From the NCBI GenBank assembly GCA_964634355.1, contig CAZWIF010000064.1:1-6203 (forward strand): a stretch of DNA of 6,203 bases, read 5' to 3'. Under the pieces are notes generated by a model. It searched no databases. It was not told the origin of the DNA and was given only the letters and a program-made list of their open reading frames with translations. Positions 1 to 6,203 of this stretch are shown here, one piece after another. The position numbers and the translations under genes were made by a program. Position 1 is the first letter of the stretch. Every line of letters starts with the position of its first letter. Origin of the DNA: CAKPSH01 sp964634355 (GTDB taxonomy: Bacteria > Bacillota > Clostridia > TANB77 > CAG-508).

Positions 1-14
1 AAATAGTATTTATA

Positions 15-42
15 TTGACTTTAATAATAAGTGGCATACAAT
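15..42 (+). promoter_or_regulatory. Putative sigma-A promoter of the operon
   Basis: A -35 hexamer TTGACT (15-20) and a -10 hexamer TACAAT (37-42) are separated by 16 bases. Each differs from the consensus by one base. Transcription would start near 48-50, giving a short leader of about 20 bases before the ATG at 72. It is the best promoter-like element upstream of the four genes and probably drives them all. The call rests on hexamer match and position only. Confidence 0.6.
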
Positions 43-60
43 TTTTCCAATTAGTATAAG

Positions 61-66
61 AGGAGG
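61..66 (+). promoter_or_regulatory. Ribosome binding site of the GNAT gene
   Basis: AGGAGG is a full match to the anti-Shine-Dalgarno core. It ends 5 bases before the ATG at 72 and fixes that codon as the start of the first gene. It is the strongest site in the window, so the first gene is expected to be well translated. Confidence 0.8.
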
Positions 67-71
67 GACTT

Positions 72-992
72 ATGGAATTTAAAATAAACAACCAAGGAGA
101 AGATATAAAAGTAATTTTATTAGAAAGAGAAGTAGAGAAGGCGACTGCAACATGTTATTATAAAAATACTCCTATAGTAAAAGAAAAAAATATTGGGTGT
201 ATAGGTGAATTTAAGGCAGAAAATAAAGAATATGGAGTTCTAATATTAAAAAAATGTGAAAAAATTTTGAGAGAAAAAAATGTGGATTTAATAGTTGCTC
301 CAATGAATGGAAACACGTGGAAAAAATATAGAACATTAAAATATTCAAATGGAGACAGTACATTTTTGCTAGAAGATGTAAGCCCTGAGTCACACAATGA
401 AATACTATTAAATGCTGGATTTAAAGAATTATATACATATACATCAACAAAGGGATATATAAAAGATGCGTATACATCTGTAGTCTTGGAAATGCTTGAG
501 GAAAAGTTAGAAAAGGAAAAGATTAGTATAAGACCTTTCAATACTGAAAAATATAGAGAAGATTTAGAAAAAATATATAATGTATCAATAGCAAGCTTTA
601 GTAGAAATCCTTTCTATACGCCTATTGAAAAAGAAGATTTTATAAGACAATATGAACAATACATAAATATGGTAGATAAAGATTTGGTTTTAATTGCTGA
701 AAAAGATGGAAAAGAAGTTGGTTTTATATTCTGTATTCCAAACTTTAACGAATTAAAAGAAGGAAAAGAATTAAAAACGCTTATAGTAAAAACAGTGGCT
801 GTTCTTCCTGAATATGAACATTATGCAATTGGGAATGTGCTTTTAAACAGGATTGCAAAAATTGCAAAATTAAAAAATCTAAGTGAATGGATTTTTGCAT
901 TTATGTATAGTAACAATACTTCTCAAAAAATGGCTCAAAGAAATAAGACAGAGATTATTAGAGAGTATGCAATTTATGGAAAAAGAATATAA
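72..992 (+). CDS. Tandem-GNAT-type N-acyltransferase family protein
   Basis: This 306-residue soluble protein looks like a two-lobed GNAT acyltransferase, which would move an acyl group from acyl-CoA (or a carrier) to an amine or similar acceptor in the cytosol. The N-terminal lobe (about 40-125) carries GCIGEF (42-47), then a helix, then VAPMNGNTW (75-83) and KYR (85-87), a pattern I associate with this GNAT subfamily. The C-terminal lobe (about 150-306) has the usual GNAT order: a strand LVLIAEKDGKEVGFIF (205-220), the beta4/motif A strand LIVKTVAVLPEY (237-248), a helix, FAFMYSNNTS (275-284), and a closing IIREYAIYGK. The motif A loop reads EHYAIGNVLL, so the usual (Q/R)xxGx(G/A) signature is degenerate; acyl-CoA binding may be weakened in this lobe or follow a subfamily variant. 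There is no signal peptide or membrane segment. The start is fixed by AGGAGG 5 bases upstream. It is first in the apparent operon, so a role in tailoring the product or in self-protection is possible. The substrate is unknown. Fold assignment is fairly secure; the function is not. Confidence 0.75.
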   Translation: MEFKINNQGEDIKVILLEREVEKATATCYYKNTPIVKEKNIGCIGEFKAENKEYGVLILKKCEKILREKNVDLIVAPMNGNTWKKYRTLKYSNGDSTFLLEDVSPESHNEILLNAGFKELYTYTSTKGYIKDAYTSVVLEMLEEKLEKEKISIRPFNTEKYREDLEKIYNVSIASFSRNPFYTPIEKEDFIRQYEQYINMVDKDLVLIAEKDGKEVGFIFCIPNFNELKEGKELKTLIVKTVAVLPEYEHYAIGNVLLNRIAKIAKLKNLSEWIFAFMYSNNTSQKMAQRNKTEIIREYAIYGKRI

Positions 993-1086
993 TAAGATAT
1001 CTGTATCGTTTGAAAAAATGTAGGGGCTAAAATCACACCATGCCCAATGGAAGAAACCGTATTTACTAGAAAGGTAGGGGGACACA
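993..1086 (+). other. Intergenic leader with small hairpin and ribosome binding site
   Basis: This 94-base gap separates the acyltransferase from the ligase. Its middle (about 1022-1060) is visibly richer in G and C than its surroundings. It holds a weak hairpin, CCAT (1038-1041) with ATGG (1047-1050), and AGGGGG (1076-1081) placed 5 bases before the ATG at 1087, which serves as the ligase ribosome binding site. There is no GC-rich stem followed by a T-run, so I see no terminator, and no paired -35/-10 hexamers. Readthrough from the first gene is therefore likely. A 17-codon open stretch (1024-1074) runs between two TAG codons but has no start codon. Confidence 0.45.
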
Positions 1087-2572
1087 ATGAACCTAGCAAA
1101 TAAGTTATTAGAAAATTATGCAAAAAACCCTAATAAAATTTGCATAATACAAGGTAATGAAAAAATTACATATAGAGAGCTGTATAATAAAGTTTCAAAT
1201 TTCAAGAAATATTTAGAGAATAAGGGAATAAAGAAAGAAAATAAAGTTTTAGTCTTAGTTCCAATGTCAATAGAATTGTATGTTACTTTAATTGCGATTT
1301 GGAGCATTGGGGCAACTCCTTGCTTTATGGATGCAGGATTTATAAAAAACGGAATGAAGAAAAACGAGTTTGATGAGGTAGAAGCAGTAGTAGGTATTTC
1401 AAAATATATTTTATACTCTAATATTAATAAACATTTAAGGAAATTAAAAATAAAGATAAATGTAAATAAAATCAATAGATTAAAAGAAACTTTAGAATTA
1501 AAAATAGCAGAAGTGGAAAATGATTTTCCAGGTATTTTAACTTATACAAGTGGAACGACTGGGAAACCCAAAATTGCAGCTAGGTCTCATGAATTTCTAC
1601 AGTTTCAAGGGAAAATATTAGAAGATACTATAAACTACGAAGAAAACGATATTGAATTATCTAGTATCCCGATTTTCACATTATCAAATATAAATGTAGG
1701 AATTACAACAGTTATAGCTAACGGGAATTATTCGAATTTGGAAAGTTCAAAACCGAATAAGCTGATTAAGCAAATTAAAGAGAATAGTATTAATAGATTA
1801 ATGGCAGCACCAGGATTACTGAACGTGATTACAGAGTATTGTATTAAGAATGAGATAAAATTAGGACAAGTAACTAAAATTTTTACAGGACGGAGGAGCT
1901 GTATTTTTAGATTTTGTAGAAGGCTTAAAAACTGTTTTCCCAAATGCACAAATTGTTACTTTATATGGTTCAACAGAAGCAGAGCCGATTGCAGAATTAA
2001 ATATTAATGAGATGACAAAAGAGGATATTGAGTGTACAAAGAATGGAAAGGGAATTTTAGCAGGACACATTGTAGGCGTTGAGGAGTGTAGAATAATAAG
2101 GACTGGAATGAAGGAAATTGGAAAGATAACAAAGGAAGAGTTTGAAGGAATACAAACTAAAGAAATAGGAGAAATCGTAGTAACAGGTAGAAATGTTTTA
2201 AAAGGATATGTGAATGGAATTGGAGATAAAGAAAATAAATTTTCAGTAGATGGAACAACATATCATAGAACAGGGGATGTAGGACTCATTGATGAAAATA
2301 ATAAATTATGGTTAAGAGGTAGGATAAAAGAACCATTCTTCAATATAGAAGCGGCATTACATTCAAATTTAAAAATAGGGAAAACAGCAATTTTTAAATC
2401 TAAAGATAAAATTATTTTAGTCTTAGAAAACAAGGTTGAAGAAAAAGAAATAAAGAATACAATTAAATTCGAAAAAATTGATGAAATAAAATACATAAAT
2501 AAAATTCCAGTAGACAAGAGACATAGCACAAAAGTAGACTATAATGAATTAAGAAAAAAATTAAAAATGTAA
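1087..2572 (+). pseudogene. Frameshifted AMP-dependent (ANL) acyl/aryl ligase
   Basis: ANL enzymes activate a carboxylic acid with ATP to an acyl-AMP, then usually pass it to CoA, a carrier thiol or an internal nucleophile. The reading frame from 1087 codes 268 good residues, then 38 missense residues to a TAA at 2005-2007. Dropping the C at 1891 restores one continuous 494-residue protein, close to the 500-550 usual for the family. In that corrected numbering the motifs are the ATP-binding loop TYTSGTTGKPK (152-162), TGGGAV (267-272, spanning the lesion), YGSTEAEPIA (293-302), RTGD (394-397), GRIK (411-414) in the hinge region, and the C-terminal PVDKRHSTKVDY with the expected catalytic Lys at 482. 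The ending PVDxRHxxK resembles OleC-type beta-lactone synthetases and related fatty-acid ligases more than standard acetyl-CoA synthetases. It is cytosolic with no membrane segment. The start is supported by AGGGGG 5 bases upstream. As read, the protein loses the second half of the AMP site and the whole mobile C-terminal domain, so it should be inactive. A sequencing error is the main alternative to a true pseudogene. The acid substrate cannot be read from the sequence. Confidence 0.85.
1891..1891 (+). other. Single-base insertion causing the ligase frameshift
   Basis: The local sequence is ACAGGA-C-GGAGGAGCT. Without the C the codons read ACA GGA GGA GGA GCT, giving the TGGGA motif expected at this place in ANL enzymes, and the downstream frame joins exactly to the one ending at 2572. 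With the C the next codons are CGG AGG AGC TGT, rare-type Arg codons unlike this AT-rich gene, followed by Cys/Arg-rich nonsense. The exact inserted base is inferred from the motif; a nearby indel of equal effect cannot be excluded. Confidence 0.8.
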
Positions 2573-2604
2573 TTGTAGCATTTTGAAAACTATCGTGACA
2601 AGGA

Positions 2605-2610
2605 AAGGAG
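2605..2610 (+). promoter_or_regulatory. Ribosome binding site deciding the UbiA-like gene start
   Basis: AAGGAG ends 5 bases before the ATG at 2616. The frame is open back to a TTG at 2583, but that codon has no Shine-Dalgarno site and would add 11 residues that include the binding site itself. ATG 2616 is therefore the start. Confidence 0.85.
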
Positions 2611-2615
2611 AAAAA

Positions 2616-3533
2616 ATGAATTTTATAAAAAAATGGTATACATATCAAAAAGAAAGATTTCCTGTATTGACTTATGGAATATATATATTAGCTATTGTGA
2701 TTTCGGTTTTTTGTTTTAATAATTATTTAGCACCAGCAAAATATGAAGAAATATCTAAATTGGTATGTAGTGTAGATCCAGAAAAATATGTAATAAATTA
2801 CTATAAAATAATACCAATGTTTATTGTAGCATTTTTACAATTTTTAATGATTAGAATTATAGATGAATTTAAAGATTATGAAGAAGATTGTAAGTTTAGA
2901 CCATATAGACCAGTACCGAGAGGTTTAATAACTTTAAGAGAATTAAAAATTCTATTTATTATATGTGCAATTTTGCAATTAGCGATTACAATATGTATAA
3001 ATCCAAAAGGAATATTTTTACTCATATTTGTATGGATATTTTTTGCAATAATGAGTAAGTGTTTTTTTATGAAAAAGTTTTTAGATAAACATTTGTTAAT
3101 AGAGGTTTTTTTAGATGAACTTTTGATGCCAATACTTATTTTATATTTATCTAGTTATATTTATTACATCGATTATTCAAAGATATGGAAATTACTTGTT
3201 ATGTCTTATATTATTTCATGGATAGTTGAATTAGCAAGAAAAATAAGGTGTAAAGAGGATGAGGAAGAAGGAGTAAGAACATATACAGCAGTTTTAGGAA
3301 TAAGAAAAGCAATGCTATTGTTATTTATACTTGAAACAATATTAATGATAATTCAAACTGTTATTTTAGGCAAGACGTATATTGTTTTAACAATAGGTAC
3401 ATACATTGTAGCAAATTTGATGAATTTACTATTTGTAATAAAGCAAAGTAGAAAATATGCAAAGATTACTGAATTATCAGCAAATGTATATATATTAATT
3501 AGTTATTTAAGTTTAATATTATTAATTTTGTAA
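2616..3533 (+). CDS. UbiA-family membrane prenyltransferase-like protein
   Basis: This 305-residue integral membrane protein resembles the UbiA superfamily, which transfers prenyl or similar groups from a diphosphate donor to an acceptor, held by Mg-binding Asp motifs at the membrane face. About nine hydrophobic segments are visible, near 17-35, 63-81, 111-128, 132-148, 163-182, 190-206, 231-251, 254-276 and 288-305. The first Asp-rich motif is clear: DEFKDYEED (83-91), followed by RPYRPVPRGL (95-104), equivalent to the NDxxDxxxD...RPL.SG region of UbiA proteins. The second motif is atypical: ELARKIRCKEDEEEG (205-219) then TYTAVLG, in the place of the usual DxxxD(x)xxD...G.RTLPVLLG. It keeps acidic residues and the trailing G/T pattern but has Glu and Arg-Lys where Asp is expected, so donor or chemistry may differ from ubiquinone-type enzymes. 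It starts 43 bases after the ligase stop and is followed 51 bases later by the next gene, consistent with one transcript. Family membership is likely; substrate is unknown. Confidence 0.75.
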   Translation: MNFIKKWYTYQKERFPVLTYGIYILAIVISVFCFNNYLAPAKYEEISKLVCSVDPEKYVINYYKIIPMFIVAFLQFLMIRIIDEFKDYEEDCKFRPYRPVPRGLITLRELKILFIICAILQLAITICINPKGIFLLIFVWIFFAIMSKCFFMKKFLDKHLLIEVFLDELLMPILILYLSSYIYYIDYSKIWKLLVMSYIISWIVELARKIRCKEDEEEGVRTYTAVLGIRKAMLLLFILETILMIIQTVILGKTYIVLTIGTYIVANLMNLLFVIKQSRKYAKITELSANVYILISYLSLILLIL

Positions 3534-3584
3534 TTGAGACATAAACCTGTCGATTTGTTAGAAAAATTATAAGAGGTATAAAAT

Positions 3585-6113
3585 ATGAAATATGTATTAG
3601 AAAAAAATAGTAAAAATTACGGATTAATGGGAGGAAAAGCCACAGCGCTTTCCAAGATGGGAATGGTAATAGATAATATACCAAATTGGTTCGTGGTTGC
3701 TTATACGGGATTTGATATAGAAACAAAAAGTATATTAGATGAAACTAAGAGTGAAATAGAAGAAGCAATAAAAGAATTCTCAGATGAAGAGTATTTCGCA
3801 GTTAGATCCTCTGCAGGAAATGAAGACTCAGCAGAGAATTCTTTTGCAGGACAATTTGATACTTTTTTATATGTAAAAAAGATAGATGTTATGGAAAAGA
3901 TATTGGAAGTATATATGTCAGCATTTTCAGAGAGAATAGAGACATATAGAAAAGAAAACAATATAAATGAGATAACTATTCCGTCAGTAATCGTTCAAAA
4001 AATGGTAAGGTCGGAAACAGCAGGAGTGGCATTTGGAGCAAACCCTGTTAATTCAAATGTAAAAGAAATTGTTATATCAGCTGTATATGGACTTGGAAGC
4101 GGATTGGTAGATGGAATTGCAACATCTGATACATATACAATAAAAAATAATGAGATTGTAAAAAATATTGCCATAAAGGATTATTGTCATATTTTAGAAA
4201 ATGGACAAGTAGTTCAAAAAGAAGTTGAAGATAATTTAAAAGAAAAGCAAATTCTAAATGATAAACAAATAATGGAAATAAAAGAATTAGTAAAAAAAGC
4301 TGGAGATTTCTTTGGAAGATTTCAGGACATAGAATGGGCATATGAAGGAGAACAACTATATTTATTGCAATCAAGACCAATAACGACACTAGGAAAAAAC
4401 AAAGAGGGAAAAATCAATGTCTTTGATAATAGCAATATTGTTGAAAGTTATGGAGGAGTAACTACTCCACTGACGTTTTCTTTTATTAGGATGGTGTATG
4501 AAAACGTATATATTGAATTATGCAAAATTTTTAATGTTGAACAAGAAAAAATAGAAATGAATTCACAGATGTTTAAAAATATGTTAGCACTAATTGAAGG
4601 AAGAGTTTATTATAATTTATATGGTTGGTATGGTTTACTTTCTATGTTTCCAGGTTTAGGAAAAAACAAAAAATTTATGGAACAAATGATGGGAGTAAAG
4701 GAGTCTTTGCCAGAAGAATTATTTCCAGTTCCACAATCCACTTTCAAGGATAAAATTGGATTGATAAATACAGGTTGGGGATTAGTGAAAGGTTTTTTCA
4801 AAATCAGGAAAATGACTGACAAATTTTACGAAAGACTAAATGATGCATTAGAAGATAAAGATATTGAAAGTATGGACTTATATGAATTACATGATTACTA
4901 TTATGAATTAGAAAGAAAGCTTTTACATAAATGGGATGCACCATTAGTAAATGATTTCTTGGCAATGATATTTTATGGACAATTAAAACAAGAATGTATA
5001 CAAATATTTAAAGAAGAAGGAGATAGAGTTCATAATGATTTACTGTGTAGTGAAGGTGGAATAATAAGTGCAGAGCCAGCTAAAAGAATAAAAGAGATGG
5101 CAGAAATAGCTAAAAATGATAATGAGTTGCTGAAACTTCTAGAAAATGAAGATTTCTTATATATAAAGAAAGAATTACCTAAATATAAACAATTTAACGA
5201 GAAATTGAATGAATATATGGATAAATTTTCTGATAGATGTCTAGAAGAATTGAAACTAGAAACAAAGACATTAAAAGATAACCCAGCAAGTTTATATCAT
5301 TCTATTTGGGCAATGGCTGAGAGAATGAAAACTACTAAAATTGAAACAGTAGATTCAGAAAAAGCTAGAATAGAGGCAGAAAAGAAAGTTAAGAATATAT
5401 TAAAATTTAAGCCAATAGAAAAAGCAAAATTTAATTTTATACTAAAACAGGCAAGATATACAGTAAAAAATAGAGAAAATTTAAGGTTTGAGAGAACATT
5501 GCTGTTTGGAAGAGTGAGAGAACTATTTTTGAGAATAGGTTTTATATTAGCTTCAATGAATGTGATTGAGGATAAAAGGGATATTTTTTATCTTGAAGTT
5601 GATGAAATATTATTTTTTATAGATGGTAAATCTACAACAAATAATATAAAAGAATTAATTGAAATAAGGAAACAGCAATATTTCAAGTATAATGAAGTAT
5701 TACCAGATGAGAGATTTTATTCATATGGTGCGGTAAACATTGGTAATGATTTTAAGAGGAAAGTAAGAAAAATAGAAGAAAAAGAGTCTAAGTTAGAATT
5801 AAAAGGAATAGGAGCTTCACCAGGAAAGGTAATAGGAAAAGTAAGAGTAATCAAAGATCCTACAAATAGTAGATTAGAACAAGGAGAAATTCTAGTTGCG
5901 GAATATACTGATCCTGGTTGGATAATGCTTTTTCCGGCAGCAAGTGGTATTCTTGTGGAAAGAGGTAGCTTATTATCACATTCAGCAATTGTCTCAAGAG
6001 AGTTAGGAATTCCTGCAGTAGTTGGAATAACTGGATTGATTAATAACTTGAAAGATGGAGATGAAGTTGAATTAGATGGAACGATAGGAGTAGTAAATAT
6101 ATTGGAAAACTGA
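3585..6113 (+). CDS. PEP-synthase-like ATP-grasp/phosphohistidine enzyme (Rph-like layout)
   Basis: This 842-residue cytosolic enzyme has the parts of a PEP-synthase-type catalyst, in which ATP is split to AMP and phosphate and a phosphoryl group rides on a swivelling His domain. The N-terminal ATP-grasp domain (about 1-270) shows GGKATAL (16-22), FAVRSSAGNEDS (71-82), SFAGQFDT (86-93), VQKMV (137-141), AGVAFGANPV (146-155), YGLGSGLVDG (168-177), QDIEW (247-251) and LLQSRPIT (260-267). A long, mostly helical middle domain (about 280-730) has PLTFSF (295-300) and WDAPLVNDF (450-458) and should hold the acceptor site. The C-terminal phosphohistidine domain (about 736-842) has GIGASPGKVIG, TDPGW (775-779) and GSLLSHSAIVSRELGIPAV with the catalytic His at 799. 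The PEP/pyruvate-binding barrel of true PEP synthase is absent. This order matches rifampin phosphotransferase (Rph) and ligases such as PigC of prodigiosin synthesis, so the acceptor is probably not pyruvate. All key catalytic elements look intact. GAGGT 7 bases upstream of the ATG supports the start. The operon context favours a biosynthetic role over drug resistance, but that is inference. Confidence 0.85.
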   Translation: MKYVLEKNSKNYGLMGGKATALSKMGMVIDNIPNWFVVAYTGFDIETKSILDETKSEIEEAIKEFSDEEYFAVRSSAGNEDSAENSFAGQFDTFLYVKKIDVMEKILEVYMSAFSERIETYRKENNINEITIPSVIVQKMVRSETAGVAFGANPVNSNVKEIVISAVYGLGSGLVDGIATSDTYTIKNNEIVKNIAIKDYCHILENGQVVQKEVEDNLKEKQILNDKQIMEIKELVKKAGDFFGRFQDIEWAYEGEQLYLLQSRPITTLGKNKEGKINVFDNSNIVESYGGVTTPLTFSFIRMVYENVYIELCKIFNVEQEKIEMNSQMFKNMLALIEGRVYYNLYGWYGLLSMFPGLGKNKKFMEQMMGVKESLPEELFPVPQSTFKDKIGLINTGWGLVKGFFKIRKMTDKFYERLNDALEDKDIESMDLYELHDYYYELERKLLHKWDAPLVNDFLAMIFYGQLKQECIQIFKEEGDRVHNDLLCSEGGIISAEPAKRIKEMAEIAKNDNELLKLLENEDFLYIKKELPKYKQFNEKLNEYMDKFSDRCLEELKLETKTLKDNPASLYHSIWAMAERMKTTKIETVDSEKARIEAEKKVKNILKFKPIEKAKFNFILKQARYTVKNRENLRFERTLLFGRVRELFLRIGFILASMNVIEDKRDIFYLEVDEILFFIDGKSTTNNIKELIEIRKQQYFKYNEVLPDERFYSYGAVNIGNDFKRKVRKIEEKESKLELKGIGASPGKVIGKVRVIKDPTNSRLEQGEILVAEYTDPGWIMLFPAASGILVERGSLLSHSAIVSRELGIPAVVGITGLINNLKDGDEVELDGTIGVVNILEN

Positions 6114-6160
6114 GAAAATATATAATAGATTGAATACCCCTGTACATTATAGTGGAAGTG

Positions 6161-6189
6161 TTGATTTTTGCGAATTCCTATGATATACT
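6161..6189 (+). promoter_or_regulatory. Putative sigma-A promoter for a downstream gene
   Basis: TTGATT (6161-6166) and TATACT (6184-6189) are separated by exactly 17 bases, an almost ideal sigma-A arrangement. Transcription would start near 6196, just inside the window edge, so the gene it serves lies beyond it. It sits 47 bases after the stop of the PEP-synthase-like gene, suggesting a new transcription unit or an added internal promoter. No hairpin plus T-run terminator is visible between 6114 and 6160. Confidence 0.55.
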
Positions 6190-6203
6190 ATTTAATGTGG
6201 AAA

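Noticed and set aside
1040..1069. Nine-codon ORF (MPNGRNRIY) as a leader peptide
   Set aside because: It is very short, its nearest purine run is about 13 bases upstream, and no attenuator hairpin follows.
1885..1900. Programmed +1 frameshift making the full ligase
   Set aside because: There is no slippery stop or CUU-type site, and the GGAGGAG purine run lies downstream of the shift point, not upstream as in the prfB mechanism. An indel is simpler.
2008..2572. Independent gene starting at ATG 2012
   Set aside because: No Shine-Dalgarno site precedes it, and coding similarity runs upstream in the same frame (VEGLKTVF through YGSTEAEPIA), showing it is the tail of the broken ligase. Weak reinitiation after the TAA at 2005 cannot be excluded but would yield only a C-terminal fragment.
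2583..2615. Upstream TTG start for the UbiA-like gene
   Set aside because: It has no ribosome binding site and would encode the AAGGAG site that serves ATG 2616.
3555..3582. Promoter TTGTTA / TATAAA before the PEP-synthase-like gene
   Set aside because: The -10 would sit over the ribosome binding region and make a leaderless or truncated transcript; in AT-rich DNA such matches are common by chance.
158..4822. Minus-strand open frames across the genes
   Set aside because: They are rich in Phe, Leu, Ser and Ile as expected of the reverse of AT-rich coding DNA, overlap well-supported + strand genes, and show no recognisable family motif.
1..6203. CRISPR array, insertion sequence, tRNA or rRNA
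   Set aside because: No regularly spaced repeats, terminal inverted repeats, transposase-like reading frame or cloverleaf-like sequence was seen in reading the window.

Overview
The window is strongly AT-rich. It uses AGA for Arg and ATA for Ile heavily, has purine-rich Shine-Dalgarno sites (AGGAGG, AGGGGG, AAGGAG, GAGGT) and sigma-A-type promoter hexamers. TGG is used for Trp and TGA is a stop. This points to a low-GC Firmicute, most likely a clostridial lineage. That placement is an inference from composition and signals; no marker gene is present.

Layout: four genes, all on the + strand, with short gaps and no convincing terminator between them, so they look like one operon. A promoter (15-42) and a strong ribosome binding site lead into a tandem-GNAT-type acyltransferase (72-992). 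After a 94-base gap comes an adenylate-forming (ANL) acyl/aryl ligase (1087-2572), broken by one extra C at position 1891; without that base it is a complete 494-residue protein with all main ANL motifs. Next is a UbiA-family membrane protein (2616-3533, 305 residues). Last is an 842-residue PEP-synthase-like phosphotransfer enzyme (3585-6113) with an N-terminal ATP-grasp domain and a C-terminal phospho-histidine domain, the layout of rifampin phosphotransferase and of biosynthetic ligases such as PigC. A second well-formed promoter (6161-6189) at the right edge probably drives a gene outside the window.

The set combines acid activation as acyl-AMP (ANL ligase), transfer in the membrane (UbiA-like), ATP-driven phosphoryl transfer or condensation (PEP-synthase-like) and acyl transfer (GNAT). 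This suggests a small specialised-metabolite or unusual-lipid pathway. No product can be named from the sequence, and no carrier protein, ketosynthase, transporter or regulator lies in the window. If the frameshift is real in the genome, the pathway is probably inactive or altered in this strain; if it is an assembly error, the operon is intact.
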